The translations under genes and the position numbers were made by a program. Shown here piece by piece: positions 33,601-43,964 of a stretch of 64,000 nucleotides of DNA. This DNA is from Pararhizobium sp. IMCC3301 (GTDB lineage Bacteria; Pseudomonadota; Alphaproteobacteria; Rhizobiales; GCA-2746425): the NCBI RefSeq assembly GCF_030758315.1, contig NZ_CP132336.1, positions 3,873,001-3,937,000 on the forward strand, given 5' to 3'. Position 1 is the stretch's first letter, and the number at the start of each line of letters is the position of its first letter. The notes beneath the pieces are model-generated. The model saw only the letters and a program-made list of their open reading frames with translations, was not told the DNA's origin and searched no databases.

Positions 33601-36600
33601 TCATTCGGACAGATCAAAAGTCTCGTCAATAATCTTTCCATTGATGCGTATTTTTAGTTTTCCAGGCTTTTCCTGTTTGACATCTATGGCGAGCACCTTG
33701 CCATCAACCCGAAGGTGAGCTGAGTAACCTTTCCAGGTCGAAGGAATGGCCGGGTTAATGTGCAAGGTTTTTCCGGTTTTGCGTATTCCCAGGATTGCTT
33801 CAACTGCAACGCGGTAGAGCCATCCTGCCGAGCCGGTATACCAGGTCCAGCCGCCCCTTCCTGATTTTTCGCCCTCGCCGTAAATATCAGCGGCAATCGC
33901 GTAGGGTTCCACGCGGTAATGTTCTGCAGCTTCCCTGTTCAAAGCGTGATTGACCGGATTGAGCATTTGGAAGCACCGCCAAGCATCATCCACTCTGCCT
34001 TGCTCTGCCAGCGCATAAACAACCCAGGTAGCAGCATGAGTATATTGGCCACCATTCTCTCGAACTCCTGGTGGATAACCCTTGATATACCCTGGGTCTT
34101 TGTCGGTATGCTGGAAGGGTGGTGTGAACAGGCGGACGATCTTGTGTTCGTCGTCGACAAGCTGTCCCATCACCGCATCAAGCGCCATATCCCGCCGTGA
34201 TTTTCGACCCGCACCCGACAGCACGCTCCAGCTTTGTCCCAAAGAGTCGATGCGGTCTTCTTCACATGCTTTCGATCCCAGTGGCGTGCCGTCGTCATAG
34301 GTTGCGCGCAGATACCACTCGCCGTCCCAACCTGGACCTTCGATGGATTTCTTCAGTGCAGTGATATGCGTCTGCCAGACTTTAAGTCGTTTGTTGTCCT
34401 TGCGGTCTTCGGCAAACGGAATCCAGTGCTTCAAAGTACGCAGCAGGAACCAGCCGAGCCAAACGCTTTGTCCTTCTCCTCCCTCGCCGACCCGATTCAT
34501 TCCGTCATTCCAGTCTCCACCGAGAATGAGTGGAAGACCGTCCTTGCCCGTCCGCTTGATGGCAAGATCAAGCGCGCGCGCTGCGTGTTCGTACACGCTT
34601 GCTTTCTGTTCGCTCGCCTCCGGTGTGAAGAATGCGTCGTGCTCACCGACTTTTAGTTTCTGGCCTTCCAGAAACGGCAATTGTTTGTCGAGAATTGCCT
34701 TATCGCCTGTCACTTCAATATAATGTGCAACAGCATATCCGAGCCAGACCACATCGTCGGAAATCATGGTCCGAACACCTGCACCGCTGCCCGGCAACCA
34801 CCAATGTTGAACATCGCCTTCCTTGAATTGCCGTCCGGCGGCGATCAGCACTTGTTCACGTGCAATAGTGGGATCGTGGAGCATCAGAGCTAGCGAATCC
34901 TGCAACTGATCGCGGAAACCGAACGCACCGCTCGCCTGATAGAAGGCTGATCGTGCTTTCATGCGACAGGCATAATTCTGGTATGGCAGCCAGGTATTGA
35001 CCATCGCATCAAAAGACGGGTCGTCCGTTTTAACTTGAAGTGTGTCGAGAAAGTCCCGCCAATACCGCAAAGTCTCAGCCAGTTCTGCCGCAATATCGCC
35101 GTTCTGCAATTGATCGAGCAGCGATTCCGATTGTATCCGGTCCTCGCAGTCACCGAAGAATACGTTGATCGTTTTCGATTCCTTTGGACCGAGTTGGATA
35201 TCAATTGCCAAAGCCGCGCACGGGTCGCCGGTAACGGCGAGGTTGCCGGACAGATCAGCCCCTGAGTAAACCGATGATGGAAAGAATACGTCACCGGTGG
35301 ATTGGCCCAGAAATTCGCGTCTGTCGGCTGTGAAGGAGCTTGCCCGAATATCTGCAGCAAGAAACGCGGTCCGTCCGGCGAAGTCGACACTGTATGGATT
35401 GGTAGCGAGCAGGCCGCCACGTTTCTCGTCCCAGGATGAGAGAATGGTTGGACGCGATTTTACTGAATTGTTTCCGAGCACCCATTCTGCATAGGCGTAC
35501 ATGCGCAAGTTAACCGGTTCGTCATAACGGTTGGTCAAAGTCAGTCGAGACAATTTAACGGGTTTGTCCAGGGATACTGATTGTTCGAGCAACAATTCCA
35601 GTCGGTTGTCGATGCTTTTGAACGTCGAAACTCCAGGCGCGTGTCGTATTTCGAAATTGGCACTGCTATCCTCGCTCAACGCTGCAAAAGGCGTCGACAC
35701 GGATCCGCTGTTCAGATCTGTCACAAAGAAAGCTTCTCCGGGCCGATTGATAACCGGGTCGTTGGTCCAGGGCGTCAGTTGATAATCGCGGGAATTGTAA
35801 CTCCAGGTAAAACCTGCCCCCTCGCTCGATACGTGGAAGCCGAAGCTGTCATTAGAAATCACGTTAATCCATGGATGCGGGGTGGAACCGCCTGCACGCA
35901 ATCGAACAACATAACTGTGGTCTTCTGCAAAGCCGCCGAAACCGTTCCAGAAGGTCAGGTCGCTTCCGAGCCCATCCGGAATGGGCTTAATCATTCCGCG
36001 CAGTTGGGGGCGGTTTGAAGGTGTTGAGGTGGTGCCTGTCTCACTTTGATGTTGCAGCACGCGGTCCAGTTGTTCGGTAATGTCGCCGTTGCGTGTATGC
36101 ATGACGATGGCGGCGACGGACAGCAAGCCCCGATATGCCTCGGTTGCCGTCAAGTCTCGACGAACGGTGAAAATATGCTGGCGTGGTCCCTTCGCATGGC
36201 CACGCGCTCGCGCATTTTCGCACATCACATCGAGTGCTTGCTGCAAATCCTGAGTATAAGATGTGGAACGTTCATTGATGACAACGAGATCGCACAGAAG
36301 ATTGTGGGCGCGGAGATATTCTTGCATTAGCAAGGCGCGGCGAACGATTTTTAAATCGGACTCATCATCAATACGCAGTACGAAAATTGGAAAATCGCCA
36401 GAAATCGAAAGCGGCCAAAGCGAGGATTGACTCGTCAGACCCTTTCGAATCGTCTCCTGCTGAGCGCGCAGTCCGGTATCGGGATAAATCAGAAAACGCG
36501 CAATCTGCTGGAAGGCAGCAGCGTCCTGAGAGGTAATGCCGATATGAAAAAATTGGACCTGAGAACGTGTCCAGGAGAGCTCTGCTTCATGCAAATACGT

Positions 36601-39600
36601 CTCGGCATGCCGATATCGATCGACGGCTTCTTGGGCCACTTCTCGGGTGGGGGCGGCAACGGTCCAGAAAATCACTTTCACCTTCTTGCCTGCTGGCACC
36701 CGCACGGTGCGGCGCAGAGCAAAAATTGGATCGAGAGTGTAGCCGTGCGAACCACTTAATTCCTTGCCCGGATCGAAGGCAGCAGCGCGGTTCAGCGTCC
36801 GACCGCGACCTATGAAATTCCTGCGATCGGTTTCGGCTTGGGTAGGTCGATTGACGTCCGAACTGTCTGTCACCAAATGCGCCAGATGCATGTCCGGCTC
36901 TCCAGGTGTTCTCTTATTGCGCCAGGCATGGATCACGCTGTTGTCCGGCGCAATTTCTGTTCGAACAAACATTTTGGCAAACAGGGGATGGGCACTATCA
37001 GCATCTTCAGACGTCAGCACGATTTCGCTGTAGGACGTAACCTCGATCAATCGGTCGGTCTTTCCATCATTTCGTAGTGTAACCTGACGTGCTTCGGCAT
37101 CGGCCTCCGATGCGACGATGCACTGCACTTCAGAACGTAAGGTTCCCACAGTTTTGTGGAACTCGGCCTTGTCTTCTGAAAATATGACCCGCGTTATTTC
37201 CCCATTTGCGCGGCGGGGCTCAGCGGTAGCCGACCACCATTGACCATCTTCAATATCGCGCAGGAAAATAAAGAGCCCCAATCGATCTTCGGTAGGATCC
37301 GGCGTCCAACGACTGACTGCAAGGCCATTCCATCGGGATCCGCCAGCACCAGTTGCTGTCAGAATCGAAGAATAGTGACCGTTGGATAAAACAATGGTTT
37401 CGCGATCGGCATTGAGAGGATCGGCAATTTTGCGATCGGCCAACTGATGCAGATCTGACGTGTCGTCACTGCGAGGGCGCGAATCGTCCTTGGCCGAAAG
37501 CACACTGATGTCCCGCGGTGCTTTTTCCTGCAACAACAATTCCGCTGCTTCTATTGTCGGATCAGCATGGAAACGGTTGCGCATCCGGCCGTGGAAAACG
37601 ACGTTGTCAACTGCAACAATCGACATGCCATGGTGATGCGCCATGAAATTGCGGACAATCTCGAATTTTTCGCCTACAGGTACGCGGTTGGGCGTGAAAT
37701 CGACCGCATCATAGAAACCATACTGCCCAAGAGCGCCAAGGGAACGCAACCGATCAAGATTGCTCACTGCAGCTGCGGGTTGATACTGGCTCGCCAGAAG
37801 GCTGGCATACGGTGCAACCACGGCATCCCGCGAGAGCCCTCGTTTAAGGCCAAGCGATGGAACCCCGAAATTGCTATATTGGTAGGTGAGCTGTGGGTCG
37901 CGAGCATTGTAGGCGGATTCGGAAATGCCCCACGGAATGCCACGCCTGTTGCCGTAGGCAATCTGGCGTTTAACGATCAGTTGATTGGTCTGATTGAGAA
38001 TGCCTCCAAGCCGCTCGTGCATGACAAGAGGTGGCATAAGATACTCAAACATCGAACCGGACCAGGAAAGCAGTGCTGCTTCAAATCCAACCGGCACAAC
38101 AGGTCGACCAAGCCGGAACCAGTGCTCTTTTGGCAGATCGCCCTTGGCGATACCGAAAAGACTGGTAAGTCGAGCCTCCGATGCCAGGAGGTCGTAACAG
38201 GAGTCGTCAAGTTCATTGAGATCAGCACGGTACCCAATGCTCAGAAGTCTGCGATCACGGTTATACAGAAACTCGAAATTCATGGCGAATGCGAGCAATC
38301 GCGCTCTTTCAGCAAGCTTGTTGAGATGATCTGATGACGTCAGAGCTTCGTTCACTGAACGTTCACGATCAACAAGTCTTTGTTCGCAGGTCTCAACAAG
38401 CGTGAGGCTCCAAGCTTCCAGCTGCCGGGTTTCGGCAACGTCGTGCGCGCTTCGTAGATCGCTTGCGAGTCGCGAAATGTCCCATGCAAGTGTAGATAAA
38501 TCTCCCGAACGGAGGCTGGCGGTTTCCGGCTCCGCGTTCATACCTTGTGCGATCCTTTGAAATCCCGCTAAACGTTCGTGCAGCCGTTTCCTCAGTGGTT
38601 CCAATGACCGCCAACCTTCCGGCACCGCCGCAAGGTACTCCTGCGCGATGCCTGCGACATCAATCACGCCATCCACATGTGTCTGTCGGTGGACAATAGG
38701 GGTATGTCCCCACTCGCGGCAGGTGCTGGCGAGTGTGATAAGGTGACCTGCAAGATTACCGCTGTCGACCGTTGAAATATATCTTGGGTAGAGCGGTTCA
38801 AGAGATCCGGTATCGTACCAATTGAACAGATGACCTTGCAACTTTTCCATGCGTTCAAGCGTGCACAGTGTTTCCTCGATGCGCTCAATTGCTTTAGGAA
38901 AACTGATCCAGCCGAAATCCCGCGCAGTTACAACCGAAAGCAGGTAGAGGCCGATATTTGTGGGTGAAGTCCGATGTGCGACGACTTCAAAAGGTGTCTC
39001 CTGCACGTTGTCGGGCGGCAGGTAATTGTGCTCAATCGTCACGAACGTCTCGAAATACCGCCACGTTCGCCGCGCAATTCGTCGAAGGTTCGCTCGGTCA
39101 CTGTCGGAGACAACAAGCCGATCCTCAGTTGGAAAAGATCGACTGGCAAGATAGGCGATGACGGGCGCGACGATCCAGGCTGTCGATAGCAGAACCACCG
39201 GCGAAAGCAGACTTGCGCCTGACGCCAGGACGAAACCAGTGCTCGCAAATCCAGCGACAGGAGACATCCACATAAGCTGGAAATAAAACAGCAGGCTGTC
39301 CGAAGCAGTCCGTTCAACCTGCGCTGCGGTACGCCATTCCAGCAGTTTTTTCCTGCTGACAAACAAACGGTAAAGACTGCGCAGGATCGCGTCCCCCATC
39401 ACCCACGCGAAGTGTGCGATGAGAGTGACGCGCAGTAATACTTGAGCCGTTGCCAATGAAAAATCACTCACAAGGCTATGGAAATGAACGCTCGGAACGA
39501 GATCTTTGCGAGACGGGACGATTTCACTTATGAGGCTTAGCGAAGGCGCGATGAATAGACTCAGGACGAGCATAGCCTGCCAAATCCACGCAATGTCGAC

Positions 39601-42048
39601 CGATAACACACACCATCCGGCCACGGATGCGATCATCCAGAATATAGGCGTGAGTGAACGTCGCAGATTGTCGATCATCTTGAAGCGGCCAAGTCCGCCA
39701 ATACCTGATGCCGTGCTTAGAATATAGGGCAACAACTGCCAGTCACCTCTCACCCAACGATGCTGGCGGGATACTTCAACCTGATATCGGGTTGGGAAAT
39801 CCTCAATCAGCTCGGCGTCGGTAACAAGCCCGGCACGAGCGAGTATTCCTTCAAGCAAGTCGTGACTGAGAACAGCGTTGTCTGGAACACGGTTGGCAAG
39901 AGCGCTTTCGAAGGCGTCTACATGGTACAGACCCTTGCCGGTAAAAGTGCCTTCATCGAAAAGATCCTGATAGGTGTCTGAAACAGCAAAGACGTAGGGA
40001 TCTAGACCGCGGTTAATCGAAAACACGCGCTGGAAGAAAGAGGCGTCAGCACCGGTCGTTAACGACGGCGTGACGCGAGGTTGGAGAATGGCATAACCCG
40101 ATGTGACCAGTCCGGTTCGCTTATCAACCTTTGGTCGATTGACAGGGTGATGCATCTTGCCTGCGAGTTTGGTGACGACGTCGCGGGTAATCCGGGTATC
40201 GGCATCGAGAGTCATGACATACTGGATATTGTCTGGCAAAGCATGCTCAAGAGGAAAAAATGAAGTATCTTTGTCGCCGCGCAAGAAAAAGTTCAACTCG
40301 TGCAGCTTGCCACGTTTTCTCTCCCAACCGATCCACGCATCTTCACTTTCATTCAATTGCCTTTTGCGGTGAAGCAGGAAAAACCTACGCCCTCCGTCGT
40401 GGCGATATCGTGCAGCAAGTTCATCAATTTGCGTTTGGGCGTAAATGAGCAAATCGGCGTCGTCGGCTTTTTCTTCGGTTGCTGCATCAACAAGGTCTCC
40501 CAAGAGGGCGAAATAGATTTCTCCTCTCGGATTGGAGAGATAATGAACTTCCAGATTGCGCACCAAGTCATCAACCGTGTCGCGATTGGTGAGCAAACAT
40601 GGCACCGCAACCAACGTGCTCGCCTCTGCAGGGATCCCTTGCTTCCATTCGTATCCGGGAAAGCGAGTCGGGGTAACGAGCATGGAAGTAGTCCAATGGA
40701 ACAGACCATTGGCAGCCTCCATGGCGGGAAACGAGGCGAGCACCAATAGCAGAACCAGCAAGGATGTGGGGATAGGTGCCGAAGCCAGTACAAACAAACC
40801 AGCAGTAACGGCGATCAGTGTGCCAAGTACCATCGGCAAAGCTGCCCCGAGCCAGCGCAATTTGCTGTAACCCTCGAATGCCAATTCTCGCCATGTTCTC
40901 TTGTAGCCGATCTGCCTTTCAAGCTTCGTTTTTTGTAAACTCAGAAAATAGAACCCTACATCGCTGTGGTCGCTGGATTGTTCGGCCAAATTAACTGCAG
41001 CTTGGGCGATCTCCGTTTCGCTGTACCGGGATCGCCGCGCAAGTCGCTCTACTCGATCGCGATAACTGTCTCTCGTATGAAAATCGAGATCTTCGAAATT
41101 AGAATGACTTCGCAGGATAGCATCGACTGCAGAAACGTTTTCGAACCAAAGCGTCCAGTCTATATCGTCGAGTATGCGCAGGCTGCGCACGATACTCCCT
41201 ATTGTCACGTTACCGGACGACAAGCGGTTGTGTTCGGCCACGAGCACTTCTTCGGAATCGCTGTCCCGTGCTTCAAGACGCTTTTCCAGCCACGTAATTG
41301 CCTGCCCGGCACCGGTTGAGCCATCCCTCAAACGATAGAGCAATTGCGATGCAAAACTATTATCCCCAGCGTCATCGAAATAGTGCGCCAGCAAGGGCAA
41401 CATTTCCATATCGTCAGGAGTAAGTTCGGCGAGACGATCGGCCAACTCGTTTGCCCGTGTTCGCATTTTTCTCGACTGCTGCAGACGGATCGATATCCGG
41501 TGCAGATTTTCAATCAGCACGTATCGAAGCACCGATGGCAACGCCCACAATTCTCCGATCTTCAGCGTGTCGGAAGTCTGAAATCCTTGAACGAAATTGG
41601 TGAGTGAATGCTCGGAGACGACGCTTTGGGTATGAGCAACGTAAAGCCATGCCAGCGCCACGATGCGCGGAAGCGGGCCGCCCTCGACATTGTCCAGGAT
41701 TGGAAGCTCACGGTAAAAACGAGGCGGCAAAGCCCGTCCAACCTGCCGAATATTCTCCTCCACAAGATAGTGATTGTCGAGAAGCCATTCAGCTGCTGGC
41801 GTGAGGATTTCTCCATTATTCGACGCCTGCATTGTCGACTTGAAGGCTTCCAGAATGCCCCGTTCGTTAATCCGCAACCGTTGCTTGAGGACGAATTGCT
41901 TGTATCCTGGCAAGATGAGAGTCTTCTGGCTCTTCAGATCGGACGCGAGCGCGAAGAGTTCTTCATTGGACAGGTAGGGTGCGCGAATGGCATCATTATG
42001 GTCAATTACGCTGGCAGTCATTCTTTGTCGTGCCGAACCCAAGTCCAT
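33601..42048 (-). CDS. ndvB: Cyclic beta-1,2-glucan synthase
   Basis: This 2815-residue inner-membrane polyprotein makes cyclic beta-1,2-glucan from UDP-glucose. In order: a soluble N-terminal region; membrane helices (GTLIAVTAGLFVLASAPIP); the GT84 glycosyltransferase domain with MTLDADTRITRD and the acceptor motif RQHRWVRGDWQ; more membrane helices; the glycoamylase/GH189-type cyclisation domain (VSESAYNARDPQLTYQYS, FMAHHHGMSIVAVDN); and C-terminal GH94-type phosphorylase domains (GAFGFRDQLQDSLALM, LPLILGGDWNDGMNRV) that set chain length. Length and order match NdvB/ChvB/Cgs of Rhizobiales. The product is periplasmic and osmoprotective. The coding strand has only one long frame despite antisense ORFs. 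Confidence 0.95.
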   Translation of the reverse strand: MDLGSARQRMTASVIDHNDAIRAPYLSNEELFALASDLKSQKTLILPGYKQFVLKQRLRINERGILEAFKSTMQASNNGEILTPAAEWLLDNHYLVEENIRQVGRALPPRFYRELPILDNVEGGPLPRIVALAWLYVAHTQSVVSEHSLTNFVQGFQTSDTLKIGELWALPSVLRYVLIENLHRISIRLQQSRKMRTRANELADRLAELTPDDMEMLPLLAHYFDDAGDNSFASQLLYRLRDGSTGAGQAITWLEKRLEARDSDSEEVLVAEHNRLSSGNVTIGSIVRSLRILDDIDWTLWFENVSAVDAILRSHSNFEDLDFHTRDSYRDRVERLARRSRYSETEIAQAAVNLAEQSSDHSDVGFYFLSLQKTKLERQIGYKRTWRELAFEGYSKLRWLGAALPMVLGTLIAVTAGLFVLASAPIPTSLLVLLLVLASFPAMEAANGLFHWTTSMLVTPTRFPGYEWKQGIPAEASTLVAVPCLLTNRDTVDDLVRNLEVHYLSNPRGEIYFALLGDLVDAATEEKADDADLLIYAQTQIDELAARYRHDGGRRFFLLHRKRQLNESEDAWIGWERKRGKLHELNFFLRGDKDTSFFPLEHALPDNIQYVMTLDADTRITRDVVTKLAGKMHHPVNRPKVDKRTGLVTSGYAILQPRVTPSLTTGADASFFQRVFSINRGLDPYVFAVSDTYQDLFDEGTFTGKGLYHVDAFESALANRVPDNAVLSHDLLEGILARAGLVTDAELIEDFPTRYQVEVSRQHRWVRGDWQLLPYILSTASGIGGLGRFKMIDNLRRSLTPIFWMIASVAGWCVLSVDIAWIWQAMLVLSLFIAPSLSLISEIVPSRKDLVPSVHFHSLVSDFSLATAQVLLRVTLIAHFAWVMGDAILRSLYRLFVSRKKLLEWRTAAQVERTASDSLLFYFQLMWMSPVAGFASTGFVLASGASLLSPVVLLSTAWIVAPVIAYLASRSFPTEDRLVVSDSDRANLRRIARRTWRYFETFVTIEHNYLPPDNVQETPFEVVAHRTSPTNIGLYLLSVVTARDFGWISFPKAIERIEETLCTLERMEKLQGHLFNWYDTGSLEPLYPRYISTVDSGNLAGHLITLASTCREWGHTPIVHRQTHVDGVIDVAGIAQEYLAAVPEGWRSLEPLRKRLHERLAGFQRIAQGMNAEPETASLRSGDLSTLAWDISRLASDLRSAHDVAETRQLEAWSLTLVETCEQRLVDRERSVNEALTSSDHLNKLAERARLLAFAMNFEFLYNRDRRLLSIGYRADLNELDDSCYDLLASEARLTSLFGIAKGDLPKEHWFRLGRPVVPVGFEAALLSWSGSMFEYLMPPLVMHERLGGILNQTNQLIVKRQIAYGNRRGIPWGISESAYNARDPQLTYQYSNFGVPSLGLKRGLSRDAVVAPYASLLASQYQPAAAVSNLDRLRSLGALGQYGFYDAVDFTPNRVPVGEKFEIVRNFMAHHHGMSIVAVDNVVFHGRMRNRFHADPTIEAAELLLQEKAPRDISVLSAKDDSRPRSDDTSDLHQLADRKIADPLNADRETIVLSNGHYSSILTATGAGGSRWNGLAVSRWTPDPTEDRLGLFIFLRDIEDGQWWSATAEPRRANGEITRVIFSEDKAEFHKTVGTLRSEVQCIVASEADAEARQVTLRNDGKTDRLIEVTSYSEIVLTSEDADSAHPLFAKMFVRTEIAPDNSVIHAWRNKRTPGEPDMHLAHLVTDSSDVNRPTQAETDRRNFIGRGRTLNRAAAFDPGKELSGSHGYTLDPIFALRRTVRVPAGKKVKVIFWTVAAPTREVAQEAVDRYRHAETYLHEAELSWTRSQVQFFHIGITSQDAAAFQQIARFLIYPDTGLRAQQETIRKGLTSQSSLWPLSISGDFPIFVLRIDDESDLKIVRRALLMQEYLRAHNLLCDLVVINERSTSYTQDLQQALDVMCENARARGHAKGPRQHIFTVRRDLTATEAYRGLLSVAAIVMHTRNGDITEQLDRVLQHQSETGTTSTPSNRPQLRGMIKPIPDGLGSDLTFWNGFGGFAEDHSYVVRLRAGGSTPHPWINVISNDSFGFHVSSEGAGFTWSYNSRDYQLTPWTNDPVINRPGEAFFVTDLNSGSVSTPFAALSEDSSANFEIRHAPGVSTFKSIDNRLELLLEQSVSLDKPVKLSRLTLTNRYDEPVNLRMYAYAEWVLGNNSVKSRPTILSSWDEKRGGLLATNPYSVDFAGRTAFLAADIRASSFTADRREFLGQSTGDVFFPSSVYSGADLSGNLAVTGDPCAALAIDIQLGPKESKTINVFFGDCEDRIQSESLLDQLQNGDIAAELAETLRYWRDFLDTLQVKTDDPSFDAMVNTWLPYQNYACRMKARSAFYQASGAFGFRDQLQDSLALMLHDPTIAREQVLIAAGRQFKEGDVQHWWLPGSGAGVRTMISDDVVWLGYAVAHYIEVTGDKAILDKQLPFLEGQKLKVGEHDAFFTPEASEQKASVYEHAARALDLAIKRTGKDGLPLILGGDWNDGMNRVGEGGEGQSVWLGWFLLRTLKHWIPFAEDRKDNKRLKVWQTHITALKKSIEGPGWDGEWYLRATYDDGTPLGSKACEEDRIDSLGQSWSVLSGAGRKSRRDMALDAVMGQLVDDEHKIVRLFTPPFQHTDKDPGYIKGYPPGVRENGGQYTHAATWVVYALAEQGRVDDAWRCFQMLNPVNHALNREAAEHYRVEPYAIAADIYGEGEKSGRGGWTWYTGSAGWLYRVAVEAILGIRKTGKTLHINPAIPSTWKGYSAHLRVDGKVLAIDVKQEKPGKLKIRINGKIIDETFDLSE

Positions 42049-43039
42049 TTTATGCTGTCCCGTCCTTCATTCAATAGTTGAAAACATGATAGCGAAGGGA
42101 TCGCGGAAACGTTACGTTGTTTTAACAGTGCCGCACTGCTGAAAACATAGAGCCTCTTCTTTGACTAAGTTTTCAAGCACCTTGTTGGTTCCATTATTTT
42201 TTTATCGGTTTCAAACCCATACCCGGCTTGCTTTGAAAAGTGCCAATACGCTTTGGCTTGTTGAACGATACAACGCTAATTACAATTTGGTCGAGCAGAC
42301 AATTCATTGCGGACTCGCGAAATGTTTGAGTCGGTTGCAGCGACCGCTAGGGCAGTCCAGGAGAGTGTCAGGTATTCTGTGTAACTTGGCTTTGGTTCCC
42401 GCGTGAATTCAGGTTCACAGCACAATGCTGTAATCGCCACATTCCCATTCTCCCTTCATCTGGCAGCAACAGTTGAGCTCTTTTCGACCAGCAAGCTCGG
42501 AGACATCCAACCGAACGCATCACACATCAAAAAAATTCTGTTGTGACTGGATTTCGTTTACGGTTTGCCAATTATGGAAACCGAAATTCACTAAAAACCC
42601 GTACACATTCTGAATTTCTCGATTTCGTCCCTGTGAAACACTTTTGCCCATTGGCCTATCCTGTAACCGGCCTATCCTGTAATTGGATTGTAGCTGATTG
42701 CTGACGCGAATTGCCATACCGCTTCTCGACAACACTCAGCGTGGAACAAGCTTGCCCCTATTAGTGCACCATCAGCAGTTTGAAGTAGTCTGCATTGGTT
42801 AATAGCACACCGCCACTGTTCTCGATGTCGAGATTTTGAATACCTCGTTCAGCACACATTTCAGCCCGTCGAAGATTCTCGATGAAATTGGCCATCCCGG
42901 GCAAGAAGATCATCAGTCGCCGGAGGTCTGTTCGATCCAATTTGCGAGGTATTGCCAACTTCGCCTTCCACCAATCATCTCACAGCAGCCCTTGTCGAAC
43001 CTTCTTTTGAAAGCGGCCTCGCCAGGCACGCCAATTTTC
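42049..43039. other. Intergenic region upstream of the glucan synthase gene
   Basis: About 990 bases. The end next to the synthase start should hold its promoter; I see no standard operator. At 42761-42958 a 65-codon minus-strand ORF (includes GIQNLDIENSGGVLLTNADY) may be a gene remnant but matches no family I can name. A tandem GGCCTATCCTGTAA duplication occurs near 42653-42683. Confidence 0.35.
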
Positions 43040-43888
43040 TCAGCCTCCGGAGGCAAATCCGGGAAACAGCGTCATGCCGCCATCAACGAAAAGGCTGATG
43101 CCGGTGACGTAATCCGACTGATCCGAGGCGAGCCAGAGAGCCGCCCGGGCTATGTCACTGGGTTCCCCGATGCGGTTATACGGAACTAGTTTCATCAATT
43201 CTTCATATGCCTCGGACGTTTTCCATGCCGCGGTATTGATCGGCGTTCGAATTGCCCCCGGACAGATCGAATTGACCCGGATATGATGCGGCGCGAGTTC
43301 CTGGGCCATCGATTTCGACAGCATGTCGATGCCACCCTTGGACGCCGCATAATTGACGTGCCCGGCCCAGGGGATGATCTCGTGAACGGAGCTCATGCAG
43401 ATGATTTTGCCAGCGGCTTGCGAGATTGCGGGATCAATCCCGCGCTGCAGGAATTCACGCGCGGCCGCGCGTGCGCATAGGAATTGACCGGTCAGATTGA
43501 CGGATATGACCGTGTTCCACTGATCCAGCGTCATATCGACCAGGGCCGCATCCTGTTGCAAACCGGCATTCGCCAGTAGAATGTCGATGCTGTCCCATTC
43601 AGCGACAACCTTGGCGAACATCCGTTCCACCTGGTTTTCGTCTGAGACATCGCACAAGACCGCCAAAGCCGTGCCGCCTGCGGCTTCGATCTCGCTGACC
43701 ACTACGGCTGCATCGTCTTTCGAGTCGGCAGTGTGATCCACAGCGACCCTGGCACCCGCCTCGCCAAAGGCGATGGCGCAAGCCCTGCCGATGCCCGAAG
43801 TGGCACCTGTGACGATGACCCGTTGATTTTTCAGATCGGGAAAATTGAATTGGGGAACTTTTGCAGTCGCACAAACTTTATTGTTCAT
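43040..43888 (-). CDS. Short-chain dehydrogenase/reductase, glucose-dehydrogenase-like
   Basis: This 282-residue classical SDR has the cofactor motif VIVTGATSGIGRACA (residue ~24 on), the structural NAG in LLANAGLQQDAA, catalytic Ser in ICMSSVHEI and Tyr-x-x-x-Lys in NYAASKGG. The acidic or hydroxyl residue after the second strand (AVDHTAD) does not fix NAD versus NADP. It resembles glucose 1-dehydrogenases and sugar or polyol dehydrogenases. It is divergent from the GH39 gene with a 76-base gap, so it may oxidise a sugar released by that cluster. The start is MNNKVCAT; the frame continues upstream into the GH39 promoter. Confidence 0.85.
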   Translation of the reverse strand: MNNKVCATAKVPQFNFPDLKNQRVIVTGATSGIGRACAIAFGEAGARVAVDHTADSKDDAAVVVSEIEAAGGTALAVLCDVSDENQVERMFAKVVAEWDSIDILLANAGLQQDAALVDMTLDQWNTVISVNLTGQFLCARAAAREFLQRGIDPAISQAAGKIICMSSVHEIIPWAGHVNYAASKGGIDMLSKSMAQELAPHHIRVNSICPGAIRTPINTAAWKTSEAYEELMKLVPYNRIGEPSDIARAALWLASDQSDYVTGISLFVDGGMTLFPGFASGG

Positions 43889-43964
43889 CGCTCGGCCTTT
43901 CGGTTGAGATGCAGTAGAGTTCGGTCTGTGCAGATCAAATAAGCCGACACAAGGAAATCTCTCT

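Noticed and set aside
37567-38334. A 255-codon plus-strand frame inside the glucan synthase gene
   Set aside because: It has no family resemblance and lies wholly antisense to conserved glycoamylase-domain coding sequence.
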